Counted from the first letter of the stretch, positions 18,201 to 28,688 are shown. The stretch is 64,000 bases of DNA from Clostridiales bacterium (GCA_012523775.1 JAAYTK010000015.1:1-64000), one strand, 5' to 3'. The notes: generated from the sequence alone by a model not told the origin. Made by a program: numbers and translations.

Positions 18201-19139
18201 ATGGTATTTGAGCATAAATCAGTTCTTCTGGATGAAGTAATTGAAAACATGAACATTGATCCAGCCGGTATTTATGTAGACGGTACATTGGGCGGAGCCG
18301 GTCATTCATACGAGATAGTCTCCAGACTGACCACAGGATGCCTAATCGGATTGGATCAGGATGATGCGGCAATACAGGCTGCTAAGAAACGATTGGCAAA
18401 GTATGGCGATAAGGTAAAAATTATCAGAAGCAACTTTAGTGAGATAAGGACTGTATTAGGCAGTATACAGATAGATAAGGTGAATGGAATACTCTTGGAT
18501 CTAGGGGTATCTTCATATCAGCTGGACACACCGGAGAGAGGATTTTCGTACAGTGTGGATGCACCGCTTGATATGAGAATGGATACGAGGAATAACATTA
18601 CCGCAAGAGATATCATTAATAATTATGATGAAACAAGACTATACAGGATCATAAGAGACTATGGGGAGGACAGATTTGCAAAGAATATTGCAAAGCATAT
18701 TGTAAGGGCAAGAATGGACAAACCCATAGAGACCACATTCCAGCTAAACGAAATTATAAAGGCGGCTATACCTTCAAAAGTCCGTGCTGTTGGTGGACAT
18801 CCTTCTAAGAGAACATTTCAGGCGATACGTATAGAGCTAAATCATGAGCTCGATGTCCTAAAAAATACGCTTGAGGATATGATAAATTTGTTGAAGCCTG
18901 GAGGAAGGCTTTTGATTATAACCTTCCACTCTCTGGAAGATAGAATAGTCAAGGAATCTTTTAGAATGAATGAGAATCCATGTACATGTCCGTCAAATTT
19001 TCCGGTTTGTGTATGTGGCAAGAAACCAAAGGGAAGAATAATAACAAAGAAACCTATCCTGCCTTCTGTCGAAGAGCTGGAGATTAATAAAAGATCTAAG
19101 AGTGCGAAACTTAGGGTATTTGAAAGGACATATTATTAG
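18201..19139 (+). CDS. rsmH: 16S rRNA (cytosine-1402-N4) methyltransferase RsmH (MraW)
   Basis: Methylates the N4 of C1402 in the ribosomal P site. The start [17 protein letters not shown], the SAM-binding [41 protein letters not shown] and [13 protein letters not shown] are diagnostic, and the C-terminus has the usual cysteine-rich and basic stretch. Length is 312. ATG 18201 follows AAGGAG (18189-18194) at 6 bp; the longer frame beginning at 18120 lies inside mraZ and is rejected. mraZ-rsmH is the standard head of the dcw cluster. Confidence 0.96.
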   Translation: MVFEHKSVLLDEVIENMNIDPAGIYVDGTLGGAGHSYEIVSRLTTGCLIGLDQDDAAIQAAKKRLAKYGDKVKIIRSNFSEIRTVLGSIQIDKVNGILLDLGVSSYQLDTPERGFSYSVDAPLDMRMDTRNNITARDIINNYDETRLYRIIRDYGEDRFAKNIAKHIVRARMDKPIETTFQLNEIIKAAIPSKVRAVGGHPSKRTFQAIRIELNHELDVLKNTLEDMINLLKPGGRLLIITFHSLEDRIVKESFRMNENPCTCPSNFPVCVCGKKPKGRIITKKPILPSVEELEINKRSKSAKLRVFERTYY

Positions 19140-19161
19140 GGCAGTAGAGAGGGGTCATTGC

Positions 19162-19668
19162 ATGGAGGCAAAAAGAAAACGACAACCATATCAAAGCACA
19201 GGCTATATCGACGGTAATACAGCCCGAAAGCAAGGCTTTATCGGGCAACAGGCTGCGCATAATTACTATACTGTTCCGGACATTGAAAGACAAAGAAGAC
19301 AGGCGCCTGCACCCAGAAGACACATACGCAGAAAGCCGAGCACCTTAACCGGAATCAGTAAGACTTCTTTATTCATATTAACATTAGCCATAGGTGCAAC
19401 CTTATATTTCTGTATTGAGTTCTTAATGTTGCAACATGAGGTAAGCAAAATGGAGAAGGATATTGTATCTATGGAGCAAAATCTCGCTGCTATAAGAAAT
19501 GAAAATGATGCAGCATATGAGCAAATTAATACCGTATATGATCTTGATTATGTATATAACATTGCTGTAAATGAATTGGGAATGGTATATCCAAATAATA
19601 ATGAGGTTATTCTTTTTGAAAAAGCAGATGAGAGCTTTGTAAGACAGTATGCGGACATACCGAAATAA
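19162..19668 (+). CDS. ftsL: FtsL/DivIC-like septum protein
   Basis: A 168-residue bitopic protein with a long, basic, Arg/Gln/Tyr-rich cytoplasmic region (1-65), one membrane helix (about 67-89) and an outer coiled coil (about 90-125). The tail has the pattern AVNELGMVYP found in FtsL/DivIC proteins. FtsL links the division septum to the synthases FtsW and PBP2. Sequence conservation in this family is low, so the name rests on topology and position between rsmH and the PBP genes. ATG 19162 has GAGAGGGG upstream. The longer frame from 19102 overlaps rsmH and is rejected. Confidence 0.8.
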   Translation: MEAKRKRQPYQSTGYIDGNTARKQGFIGQQAAHNYYTVPDIERQRRQAPAPRRHIRRKPSTLTGISKTSLFILTLAIGATLYFCIEFLMLQHEVSKMEKDIVSMEQNLAAIRNENDAAYEQINTVYDLDYVYNIAVNELGMVYPNNNEVILFEKADESFVRQYADIPK

Positions 19669-19701
19669 AAATCACTATTAACGTGACGAGGTTAGTATAC
19701 T

Positions 19702-21717
19702 ATGCAGAATAGAGCAGAAAAAACCAAAAGCTTCACATCCAGAATGCAAGCAAAGCTATTGCTTGTATTTTGTGTTGTCGCTTTGCTCTTAGCCGGACTG
19801 ATTGGCCGGCTTATATACATAATGCAGACAGATGGGGAGAGATATGCCAAGCAGGTTCTTTCCAGACAGTCTTACGTAAGGGGAGTGCTTCCCTACAAAA
19901 GAGGAGAAATTCTAGACAGAAACGGTACTGTATTAGCCAGAAGCGAACTTCGCTATAGGCTAATTCTTGATCCGCAAAATCTTTTATACAATTCAGATAA
20001 AATCCCAACAACTTTGGAAGCTTTAAAAAAATACTATAATATTGAGGCAGAGACAATTAATAACATACTAAAGGAAAGGCCTGACAGCAGATATAAGATA
20101 CTTCTAGAAAACCTTCAGTTGTCCCAGGTGGAGGATTTTAAGAAGCTTATGGAGGAAGACTCTAACATAAAGAGTCTTTGGTTTGAAGAAATATATGTAA
20201 GGGCATATCCGTATGATTCCTTGGCCTGTGATATCATAGGGTTTACATCTCCGGATAATAAAGGCCTTTGGGGAATTGAAGAATATTATAATGATGAGCT
20301 AAGCGGTACCAATGGCAGAGAATATGGTTATTATGACTCTTCACTAAATATAGAAAGAATCATAAAGAAGCCTCAACACGGCCATACCGTCGTAAGTACA
20401 ATCGATGTAAATGCTCAGAGAATAATACAGAAGCATATACGGGCATTCAATGAGGAAATCGGAAGTAAGAATATAGGTGTAATCGTAATGAATGCCAACA
20501 ACGGAGAAATTCTTGCTATGGCATCGAACGAAGAATACAACTTAAACTCTCCGAGAGATTTAAGCAGTATCATTAGCGAAGATGAGCTTTCGGCCATGAC
20601 ATTGGAAGAAAAGATAGAAGCGATGAACCGCATATGGAAGAATGATGTTATAAGCTCGGGCTTCGAGCCCGGTTCAACCTTTAAGCCGTTTACGGTAGCT
20701 ATTGGTTTGGAGGAAGGGATTATATCAAAAAACAGCAGCTATTTATGTGACGGTGTAGAACATGTCGGTGGATGGGACATAAAGTGTAGTGCAAAATATG
20801 GGCATGGAGAACTGACCCTTACAGAGACACTGGTAAAATCCTGTAATGATGCAATGATGCAAATTGCTGCTGCTGAAGGAAGAGATAATTTCTATAAATA
20901 TCAAAAATACTTTTCATTCGGTGAAAAAACTGGAATTGACCTGCCCGGTGAGGAAAGTGGAATCATTACCGAACTGGAAAGGCTTAATGCATCAGAGCTT
21001 GCAACGAGCAGCTTCGGACAGTCCTTTAATGTATCCATGATTCAGATGGCGGCTGCTTATTCATCTCTTGTTAACGGTGGATATTATTATCAGCCTAGAA
21101 TTGTTAAGGAAATAATGAATGACCAGAATGCCACCGTTAAAATTATGGAGCCTCTGCTTGTAAGACGTACAGTATCGGATGAAACCTCCCAATTCATTCG
21201 GGAAGCAATGCTTCAGACGGTGGAAGTGGGAACTGCCAAGCCTGCAAGGGTAACGGGTTATGCTATTGGTGGTAAAACCGGCACAGCAGAGAAATTACCC
21301 CGTGGAGAGAAAAAATATCTCGTGTCATTTCTTGGGGCAGTTCCGGCATTAAATCCTGAGATTGTAATATATGTGATCATTGATGAGCCACAGAACGTTG
21401 TTAGGCAAGACGACAGCTCATTGGCAACCGGATTGGCAAGTCGTATAATGAAAGAGCTTTTGCCTGCACTGGGTATCTATCCGGATGGAGAGATTGACTA
21501 TTTATTACCTGATACAGATGAGGAAAATACACAAGACACTAATGATGACAACCCGGATGTACAACAGCCTCAACAATCAGAGGATGAACAGGATATAAGT
21601 ACAGAGGATCAAAATCAAACAGAGCAAAATCAAACAGAAGAGCAGACCGAGGAACCAAGAACAGAAAACCCGGATGAACAAGAGACCGAGGAACCACATT
21701 TTCTTAATGATGAATAA
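19702..21717 (+). CDS. Class B penicillin-binding protein (FtsI/PBP2B type)
   Basis: A peptidoglycan transpeptidase with an N-terminal membrane anchor (about 18-40), a dimerisation domain starting near RGEILDRNG (67-75) and a transpeptidase domain. The catalytic motifs are STFK (325-328), SCN (380-382) and KTG (525-527). No PASTA repeat follows; instead the last 70 residues are a low-complexity tail of Glu, Asp, Gln and Thr. As the first of two PBPs here and the one with intact KTG, it is the better candidate for the vegetative division transpeptidase. That assignment is inference. Confidence 0.92.
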   Translation: MQNRAEKTKSFTSRMQAKLLLVFCVVALLLAGLIGRLIYIMQTDGERYAKQVLSRQSYVRGVLPYKRGEILDRNGTVLARSELRYRLILDPQNLLYNSDKIPTTLEALKKYYNIEAETINNILKERPDSRYKILLENLQLSQVEDFKKLMEEDSNIKSLWFEEIYVRAYPYDSLACDIIGFTSPDNKGLWGIEEYYNDELSGTNGREYGYYDSSLNIERIIKKPQHGHTVVSTIDVNAQRIIQKHIRAFNEEIGSKNIGVIVMNANNGEILAMASNEEYNLNSPRDLSSIISEDELSAMTLEEKIEAMNRIWKNDVISSGFEPGSTFKPFTVAIGLEEGIISKNSSYLCDGVEHVGGWDIKCSAKYGHGELTLTETLVKSCNDAMMQIAAAEGRDNFYKYQKYFSFGEKTGIDLPGEESGIITELERLNASELATSSFGQSFNVSMIQMAAAYSSLVNGGYYYQPRIVKEIMNDQNATVKIMEPLLVRRTVSDETSQFIREAMLQTVEVGTAKPARVTGYAIGGKTGTAEKLPRGEKKYLVSFLGAVPALNPEIVIYVIIDEPQNVVRQDDSSLATGLASRIMKELLPALGIYPDGEIDYLLPDTDEENTQDTNDDNPDVQQPQQSEDEQDISTEDQNQTEQNQTEEQTEEPRTENPDEQETEEPHFLNDE

Positions 21718-21769
21718 AGCCGTATCATTTGTAATAAAATGAAACGAAAAGAGTTTCAGGATTGATGAT

Positions 21770-23716
21770 ATGGCCAGAAACAGGACTTATAACAAAAGAA
21801 ATATTCTTATAATTATAATAGTTATTTTTCTGACAGCCATTGGGCTGACAGGAAGATTGATATATCTGATAATATTTAAGTCAGAGGAATATTCTGCCCG
21901 TGCTCAGGCACTTCATGAAAGAGAGAGACCGATAAAGGCAGAGCGGGGAAGAATATTTGATATTAACGGTGTAGAGATAGCAACTAATAAACCGGTATGC
22001 ACTATTTCGGTTATACATAGCCAGATAACAGAGTCAGAGAGGGTTATCGAGTTATTATCCAAGGAGCTTGGGTTAAGCGAAGAATTTGTCAGAAAACGGG
22101 TAGAGAAGCTTTCTTCGATTGAAAGAATAAAGTCTAATGTTAATAAGGATATCGCCGACAGAATACGGCAATACAAGCTGGATGGTGTTATGGTTGATGA
22201 AGACTACAAGAGGTATTATCCATTTGACAGTCTGGCATCCAAGGTGATTGGCTTTACCGGAAGTGATAATCAGGGTGTAATAGGCCTGGAGGTAAAATAC
22301 GAGAGCTTCTTGAAGGGAATAAACGGTACTATTCTTACACTGACGACCGCTTATGGTGTGGAAATAGAAAATGCCGCAGAGGGCAGGATTGAGCCACAGC
22401 CCGGAAACGACCTTTATTTAAGTCTGGATGTTAATATACAGAAGTATGCAGAACAGGCGGCATATAAGGCTATGGAGGCTAAGCAGGCCAATAACGTAAA
22501 GCTGATTGTAATGGACCCCAATGACGGCAGAATATTTGCCATGGTAAATGCACCTGAATTCGACCTAAATAATCCATATACATTAATCAATGATATAGCA
22601 GAGAGTTATGTAGGAGAAACCATCAGCTCCGAAAAAATGAATGAGCTTCTAAACGGTATGTGGAGAAATGCCTGTATAAGCGACACCTATGAGCCGGGCT
22701 CGGCATTTAAGGTTGTAACTACCACGGCCGCACTGGAGGAAAATGTGGTAAAGCTGGACGACAGGTTTTTCTGTCCCGGTTTTAGGAGAGTAGAGGACAG
22801 AATCATAAGATGCCATAAAGCCGGTGGCCATGGAAGCCAGAACTTCGTCGAAGGTATTCAGAACTCCTGCAATCCTATATTTATGGAAATAGGTTCAAGA
22901 GTCGGAGTTGAAAAAACCTATGAATATTATAAAAAGCTGGGGCTCTTTAATAAAACCGGTGTAGATATACCGGGTGAGGCTAATTCCATAATGCATAATA
23001 TAGAAAATATAGGTGCGGTTGAACTGGCCACCATGTCCTTCGGCCAGTCCTTTCAAATTACACCGTTACAGCTTCTTACGGCAACAAGCGCCATAATTAA
23101 TGGGGGAACATTGGTTACACCTCATTTTGGCATATCGGTTAAGACGCCGGACAACAGAGTTGTAAAAACCTTTGAATATAAAACCGTAGAAAACGCAATA
23201 TCGAAGGAGACCTCTGAGACAATGAAGCAGCTTCTGGAGTCCGTTGTATCCGACGGTACAGGAAGAAGGGCATATCTTCCGGGATATCGTGTAGGTGGTA
23301 AAACAGCCACCTCCGAAAAACTTCCGAGAAGAACAGGAAAGTATATATCTTCTTTTATAGGATTTGCTCCGGCAGATGATCCGCAGGTAATAGCCCTGGT
23401 GCTTATAGATGAGCCGGTTGGAATATATTACGGAGGTACCATTGCGGCACCTGTGATTGCGTCATTATTCGATAATATACTTCCATATATGGGGATTGAA
23501 GCCAATTATTCGGAGGAAGATCTAAAGAACTATCAAGTCGGACAATTTCAGGTTCCGAATTTTATTGGTAAGACCAGGAAAGAAATGAAGGATCTGTTAA
23601 AGATATATGAATTTGGAGATGTCTATATCTCGGGTGAAGGAGATACTGTAACCGAACAGTTTCCTCTTCCGGGAGATAGTGTAAATAGGAAAAGCGGACT
23701 GGTTTTATATTATTAA
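21770..23716 (+). CDS. Class B penicillin-binding protein with C-terminal PASTA (SpoVD-like)
   Basis: The second class B PBP of the cluster. It has a membrane anchor (about 12-34), the dimerisation region RGRIFDINGVE (59-69), and transpeptidase motifs SAFK (311-314), SCN (366-368) and KTA (511-513) where KTG is normal. A single PASTA repeat (about 593-648) closes the protein. In spore-formers a PASTA-bearing PBP in this position is usually SpoVD, which makes spore cortex with SpoVE. The KTA variant leaves Lys and Thr in place, so it is probably active. Division of labour with the first PBP is not visible from sequence. Confidence 0.92.
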   Translation: MARNRTYNKRNILIIIIVIFLTAIGLTGRLIYLIIFKSEEYSARAQALHERERPIKAERGRIFDINGVEIATNKPVCTISVIHSQITESERVIELLSKELGLSEEFVRKRVEKLSSIERIKSNVNKDIADRIRQYKLDGVMVDEDYKRYYPFDSLASKVIGFTGSDNQGVIGLEVKYESFLKGINGTILTLTTAYGVEIENAAEGRIEPQPGNDLYLSLDVNIQKYAEQAAYKAMEAKQANNVKLIVMDPNDGRIFAMVNAPEFDLNNPYTLINDIAESYVGETISSEKMNELLNGMWRNACISDTYEPGSAFKVVTTTAALEENVVKLDDRFFCPGFRRVEDRIIRCHKAGGHGSQNFVEGIQNSCNPIFMEIGSRVGVEKTYEYYKKLGLFNKTGVDIPGEANSIMHNIENIGAVELATMSFGQSFQITPLQLLTATSAIINGGTLVTPHFGISVKTPDNRVVKTFEYKTVENAISKETSETMKQLLESVVSDGTGRRAYLPGYRVGGKTATSEKLPRRTGKYISSFIGFAPADDPQVIALVLIDEPVGIYYGGTIAAPVIASLFDNILPYMGIEANYSEEDLKNYQVGQFQVPNFIGKTRKEMKDLLKIYEFGDVYISGEGDTVTEQFPLPGDSVNRKSGLVLYY

Positions 23717-23718
23717 TA

Positions 23719-23747
23719 TTGTTATTTTTAAGGTTATAAAGTATAAT
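23719..23747 (+). promoter_or_regulatory. Internal promoter before mraY
   Basis: TTGTTA (23719-23724) and a perfect TATAAT (23742-23747) are separated by 17 bp. It lies in the 88-bp gap after the second PBP, so mraY and the genes below can be transcribed apart from the mraZ promoter. Confidence 0.7.
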
Positions 23748-23804
23748 AGCCTAGGTTCAATATTACATAAGAATTAAGCCGGACGTAGGCGGATAGGAGC
23801 TTTT

Positions 23805-24773
23805 ATGGGATTTTCAGAATTAGAGGTTATAATACCGGTTATTATTTCATTTGGAGTCTGCGTGGTATTATGTCCATTACTAATACCATTTTTGAAGCGT
23901 ATGAAATTCGGTCAGTTTGTCAGACAGGACGGACCGGAATCTCATTTAAAAAAATCAGGAACACCTACAATGGGTGGAATTATAATAGTTTTAAGTATAT
24001 CTATAACATGCCTGTTTTATCTTAAGGACAATAAGGAGATTATACCGGTGCTTTTTGCCACTATAGGCTTTGGAATCATTGGGTTTTTGGATGACTACAT
24101 AAAGGTAGTTATGAAACGCTCAATGGGCTTAAGGGCATGGCAAAAGCTTCTCGGACAGATTCTTGTAACGGCGATATTCGGATTTTATTTGGTTAACTCC
24201 GTTGAGGATATAACCTGGATGCTGATACCATTTTCGGGAGGCAAGTACGTAGATATATCGTATCTGTTTCTTCCTATGATGTTCATAGTGGTGCTTGGTA
24301 CCGTCAACGGTTCAAATTTTACTGACGGTCTGGATGGCTTGGAGTCAAGCGTTACGGTTCTTATAGCGACCTTCTTTACGGTGGTAGCCATCGGAATGAA
24401 GAGCGGCATATCACCGATTTGCGGAGCAGTAGCAGGAAGCTTATTGGCATTCCTTTTATACAATGTTTATCCTGCAAAGGTTTTTATGGGAGATACAGGA
24501 TCACTGGCACTGGGTGGATTTGTGGCTTCTGCGGCATATATGCTTAGAATGCCATTGTTTATAATTTTGGTCGCTTTGGTATATTTAGTTGAGGTATTAT
24601 CGGTTATATTTCAAGTTGGATATTTCAAGCTAACGGGAGGTAAAAGACTATTTAGGATGGCTCCTATTCATCATCATTTTGAGCTTAAAGGATGGTCGGA
24701 GACCAGAATTGTAGCCGTTTTCTCTATAATAACCACTATTCTGTGCCTGATTGCTCTAATGGGCATTAACTAG
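23805..24773 (+). CDS. mraY: Phospho-N-acetylmuramoyl-pentapeptide transferase
   Basis: Makes lipid I by attaching phospho-MurNAc-pentapeptide to undecaprenyl phosphate at the inner face of the membrane. About ten hydrophobic segments and the family motifs are visible: GTPTMGG, FLDDYIKV with the catalytic aspartates, NGSNFTDGLDGL, VFMGDTGSLALGG and the MAPIHHHFELKG histidine loop. Length is 322, start ATG after TAGGAGC. murF, usually just upstream, is absent here. Confidence 0.96.
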   Translation: MGFSELEVIIPVIISFGVCVVLCPLLIPFLKRMKFGQFVRQDGPESHLKKSGTPTMGGIIIVLSISITCLFYLKDNKEIIPVLFATIGFGIIGFLDDYIKVVMKRSMGLRAWQKLLGQILVTAIFGFYLVNSVEDITWMLIPFSGGKYVDISYLFLPMMFIVVLGTVNGSNFTDGLDGLESSVTVLIATFFTVVAIGMKSGISPICGAVAGSLLAFLLYNVYPAKVFMGDTGSLALGGFVASAAYMLRMPLFIILVALVYLVEVLSVIFQVGYFKLTGGKRLFRMAPIHHHFELKGWSETRIVAVFSIITTILCLIALMGIN

Positions 24774-24786
24774 GAGGAAGTAAATA

Positions 24787-26145
24787 ATGCTTAAAGATAA
24801 GAAGGTTCTGGTGTTTGGTGCCGGAAAAAGTGGGATCTCGGCTTCAAGACTTCTGCGTAGAGTCGGAGCATCCGTTATATTATATGATGGCAGAGATGAT
24901 ATAGATATAGATACCTTTGAAGATGAAATAGCCATATGCAAGAATCTCGAGGCTTATTTGGGTGATTTTCCGAAGGAGAAACTTGATGGGCTAGATTTAA
25001 TGATTATAAGTCCCGGTATAGCCCTGGATAATCCCTTTGTCCTGGAGGTAAAAAATAAGGGGATTCCCATATGGGGAGAGATAGAACTGGCGTATCGTTA
25101 TTCTAAGGGAAGGATAATCGGAATAACGGGAACAAACGGAAAGACTACGACCACATCCTTGGTAGGGGAAATATTGAAGTCATACTACAATCAAGTATTT
25201 GTAGTGGGCAATATCGGAAATCCATATACCGAGATTGCTTTACAAACCACAGATGAATCACTAACCGTAATAGAACTTAGCAGCTTTCAGCTTGAGACAA
25301 TAGATCGATTCCGTCCTGACATAAGTGCAATACTTAATATAACACCGGATCATCTGAATAGACATCATACCATGGACAATTATATAAGTATTAAAAAGAA
25401 CATTGCTTTGAATCAGGATAATGCGAATCTTTGCATACTTAATTATGAGAATAACCATACCAAATCAATCGGAGCAGAACTGAAGACAAGGGTATTGTAT
25501 TTCTCCAGCGAGCGGATTTTAGAGAATGGTATATTTCTGGATGATGATAACATCGTTTACAAGGAGAATGACAGTATCACGAATATATGTAATGTCAATG
25601 AGCTTCGTGTTCTGGGTAAGCACAGCTATGAAAATGTAATGGTAGGAGTAGGAATCGCTTTGGAGCTGGGTATTCCCATAAAGCAGATACATGAAGCGAT
25701 TACTTCCTTTAAGGCAGTCGAGCATAGAATCGAATATGTCGATACTATAGATGGAGTGAGTTATTACAATGATTCTAAGGGCACGAATCCTGACGCATCA
25801 ATAAAAGCGGTTCAGGCAATGAACAGTCCAACTATTCTTATCGGAGGTGGCTTCGATAAGGGACTGGAATTTGATGAATGGGTTCAGTCCTTTAAAGGAA
25901 AGGTTAAGTGTCTGGTACTCATGGGAGAAACCAGAGAAAAGATAGCTGCCACAGCAAGAAAATATGGATTTGATAATATTATATTGGTAAACAGTCTTAG
26001 GGAAGCCGTTCAGATAAGTGCGAAGAAGGCAGAGGACGGAGACGCGGTATTATTATCTCCGGCCTGTGCCAGCTGGGGAATGTTTGATAATTATGAACAA
26101 CGGGGCAGAATGTTTAAAGAATATGTACATGAGCTGCACCAATAA
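24787..26145 (+). CDS. murD: UDP-N-acetylmuramoylalanine--D-glutamate ligase
   Basis: Adds D-glutamate to UDP-MurNAc-L-alanine. It has the Rossmann-like N-terminus VLVFGAGKSGISASRLL, the Mur-ligase P-loop GITGTNGKTTTTSL, NITPDHLNRH, HRIEYVDTIDGVSYYNDSKGTNP and the C-terminal LLSPACASWGMFDNYEQRG signature of MurD. Length is 452. It follows mraY by 13 bp with a TAGGAGG site, the usual dcw order. Confidence 0.96.
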   Translation: MLKDKKVLVFGAGKSGISASRLLRRVGASVILYDGRDDIDIDTFEDEIAICKNLEAYLGDFPKEKLDGLDLMIISPGIALDNPFVLEVKNKGIPIWGEIELAYRYSKGRIIGITGTNGKTTTTSLVGEILKSYYNQVFVVGNIGNPYTEIALQTTDESLTVIELSSFQLETIDRFRPDISAILNITPDHLNRHHTMDNYISIKKNIALNQDNANLCILNYENNHTKSIGAELKTRVLYFSSERILENGIFLDDDNIVYKENDSITNICNVNELRVLGKHSYENVMVGVGIALELGIPIKQIHEAITSFKAVEHRIEYVDTIDGVSYYNDSKGTNPDASIKAVQAMNSPTILIGGGFDKGLEFDEWVQSFKGKVKCLVLMGETREKIAATARKYGFDNIILVNSLREAVQISAKKAEDGDAVLLSPACASWGMFDNYEQRGRMFKEYVHELHQ

Positions 26146-26159
26146 AGATGGGGGATAAG

Positions 26160-27302
26160 ATGGCAAGAACAGCAGGCGAAACAAATAGAAAAAAACTTCA
26201 TAGCTATTACGACTATAGTCTATTATTTTTGATTCTATTTCTTGTGTGTTTTGGCTTAGTAATGATATATAGTACCTCATCATATAATGCCCAAAGAATC
26301 CACGGAGATGCAACCTATTATTTATCCAGGCAGGCTCTTTTAGGTGGTTTGGGAATAATAATCATGCTGTTCGTTTCAAAGATTGATTACAGGCTATATA
26401 TAAAGAAACTTCCAATAATAAAGATCAAACCGGTAACAATACTGTATTTTCTGTGTATATTCCTTCAAGTATATGTTATCTTATTTGGAGAAGAGATAAA
26501 GGGAGCAAAACGTTGGATACAGATTGGTGAGCTGTCATTTCAGCCCTCAGAGCTGTCGAAAATAGCTGTTATATTGGTGACTGCCTATATTGTAAATCTG
26601 GCCCCCAGGAGACTGGATAAAATATGGGGTTTCCTAAGGGTAGCACTGTTTATTTCACCACTGTTGGGGCTTATCATTGCCGAGAACTTCTCAACGGGCC
26701 TGATTATAGGAATTATTTTTGTGGCCATATGTTTTGTTGCCAGTAAGAAGAAGGCATATTTCATTATATCGGGATTAGTCATGGGGGCGCTGGCTTCTTT
26801 AATGATATTTTTCGTTGATTTTAGATCCGACCGTTGGGCGGCTTGGAGAAATGTAGAGACCCATGAGAAAGGTTATCAAATCCTTCAGGGACTGTATGCA
26901 ATAGCCTCTGGTGGAATCTTTGGTAAGGGATTGGGAGAGAGCATGCAGAAGCTTGGGTTCATACCGGAATCTCACAACGATATGATTTTTTCGGTTATCT
27001 GTGAGGAGTTGGGATTGTTTGGAGCTATTTCCCTCATCCTTTTATTTATACTTTTGATATGGCGTATTTTTGTTATTGCTATTAACGCACCCGACCTATT
27101 TGGTGGACTGATTGCAACAGGAGTATTGGTCCACATCGCATCGCAGGTTTTAATAAATATTGCGGTTGTAACAAGCACAATACCTTCGACAGGTATACCG
27201 TTACCGTTTATCAGCTATGGCGGCAGTTCGCTGATGGTTATTCTGTTTGAAATGGGAATTGTTCTTAGCGTTTCCAATCAAATTAAAGTCAGAGGTAGTT
27301 GA
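26160..27302 (+). CDS. ftsW: SEDS-family peptidoglycan glycosyltransferase (FtsW/SpoVE)
   Basis: A polytopic membrane protein of the SEDS family that polymerises lipid II together with a class B PBP. Family signatures are GAKRWIQIGELSFQPSELSK, a long loop with the SHNDMIFSVICEELG motif, and the C-terminal PSTGIPLPFISYGGSS. Located after murD, it is FtsW or its sporulation counterpart SpoVE; sequence alone does not separate them. The start is ambiguous: ATG 26148 has no visible SD, while ATG 26160 follows GGGGG (26150-26154) at 5 bp, so I use the latter. The partner PBPs lie upstream in the same cluster. Confidence 0.9.
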   Translation: MARTAGETNRKKLHSYYDYSLLFLILFLVCFGLVMIYSTSSYNAQRIHGDATYYLSRQALLGGLGIIIMLFVSKIDYRLYIKKLPIIKIKPVTILYFLCIFLQVYVILFGEEIKGAKRWIQIGELSFQPSELSKIAVILVTAYIVNLAPRRLDKIWGFLRVALFISPLLGLIIAENFSTGLIIGIIFVAICFVASKKKAYFIISGLVMGALASLMIFFVDFRSDRWAAWRNVETHEKGYQILQGLYAIASGGIFGKGLGESMQKLGFIPESHNDMIFSVICEELGLFGAISLILLFILLIWRIFVIAINAPDLFGGLIATGVLVHIASQVLINIAVVTSTIPSTGIPLPFISYGGSSLMVILFEMGIVLSVSNQIKVRGS

Positions 27303-27378
27303 TGATTTGACATAATCACGCGGACAAAGGAGATATCATATAGTGGTATTATATTTCCTTCATAGTCTGAGGTGTGCT

Positions 27379-28659
27379 ATGTCGAGTATTAAGGTCATCG
27401 GCGGTGGCAGGTTAAAGGGTGAAATAAAAATACAGGGTTCAAAAAATGCAGCATTACCGATTATTGCTGCTACAGTTTTGAACAGGGGTATAACGGTACT
27501 AAGGAATTGTCCTAGAATACTTGATGTATTTCATATGATTAATGTACTAAAGGAGACGGGATGTAAAGCAGACTGGGAGGGCAATAATCTTATCGTGGAT
27601 ACGACTGATATTACCTCCACCAAGATATCCGAGGGCTCGGTACAGAAGATGAGAAGCTCGATTCTTTTTTTAGGAGCACTGTTAGGAAGAAGCCATGAGG
27701 TATCAATAGCCTATCCAGGCGGTTGTTCTATTGGAAAAAGGCCTATAGATTACCATTTGGATTCTTTAAAGAGGATGAATGTTACTCAGGAATTTCTCGG
27801 AGAGGACAAAAGTATAATCCACTGCTACACTAATAAAATCTTGGGCACTGATATTTTCTTGAAATTTCCCAGTGTCGGAGCAACACAGAACGTCATTCTT
27901 ACGGCTGTATTGGGAGAAGGTGTAACCCGTATTTTTAACGCGGCACGGGAACCTGAGGTATATGAGTTATGCAGCTTTCTGATAGAAGCCGGAGCAAGGA
28001 TATGCGGAAAAGGAACTGCTTTTATTGAGATTGAAGGTGTGAAGGAGCTTCATGATGTAGAATTCACGCTTTCGCCGGACAGGATTGTAGCAGGAACCTA
28101 TATGGCAGCCGTGGCTGCCGCCGGGGGAGATGTGATACTGAGAGACACTCCGAATCGGCATGTGGAATCTGTTATCAGGGTGATGGAAAAGGTTGGATGC
28201 AGAATAAAAGCTGATGATAGACATATGAGAATAAGCTGTAATAAGCGACCCCTTCCATATAAAATGTTGATCACACAGCCATATCCCGGATTTCCAACCG
28301 ATATGCAGTCTCAACTTATGACGGTCCTTAGTATCGCAGACGGAAAGAGTACAATTATAGAGGAGATTTTTGAGTCGCGGTTTCAGAATGTCAACGAGCT
28401 AAAGAAAATGGGCGCAAAAATTACCATAGAAGAGAATAAAAGCAAAGCAGTTATATCAGGTGTAAAGCATTTGGAAGGTGCTATTGTAAAAGCCCACGAT
28501 TTAAGAGCGGGAGCAGCCTTGGTAATTGCAGGACTTATAGCGGAGGGTGAGACAATTATCAGAGAAGCCACCAGTATTGAACGGGGGTATGAGGATATCT
28601 GTAGAGATGTTAACAGCCTCGGAGCTAATGCACGGTATTGCAGTGAAAATATTCTATAG
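27379..28659 (+). CDS. murA: UDP-N-acetylglucosamine 1-carboxyvinyltransferase
   Basis: Catalyses the first committed step of peptidoglycan synthesis, from phosphoenolpyruvate and UDP-GlcNAc. GSKNAALP carries Lys22 and Asn23. The active-site loop YPGGCSIGKRPID carries Cys116, equivalent to E. coli Cys115; because it is Cys and not Asp, the enzyme should be of the fosfomycin-sensitive type. Length is 426. ATG 27379 follows TGAGGTG; the open frame back to 27343 has no support. It occupies the place where murG often stands in dcw clusters. Confidence 0.94.
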   Translation: MSSIKVIGGGRLKGEIKIQGSKNAALPIIAATVLNRGITVLRNCPRILDVFHMINVLKETGCKADWEGNNLIVDTTDITSTKISEGSVQKMRSSILFLGALLGRSHEVSIAYPGGCSIGKRPIDYHLDSLKRMNVTQEFLGEDKSIIHCYTNKILGTDIFLKFPSVGATQNVILTAVLGEGVTRIFNAAREPEVYELCSFLIEAGARICGKGTAFIEIEGVKELHDVEFTLSPDRIVAGTYMAAVAAAGGDVILRDTPNRHVESVIRVMEKVGCRIKADDRHMRISCNKRPLPYKMLITQPYPGFPTDMQSQLMTVLSIADGKSTIIEEIFESRFQNVNELKKMGAKITIEENKSKAVISGVKHLEGAIVKAHDLRAGAALVIAGLIAEGETIIREATSIERGYEDICRDVNSLGANARYCSENIL

Positions 28660-28688
28660 TGTTATACTATGCAAAGGACGGATTAGTA

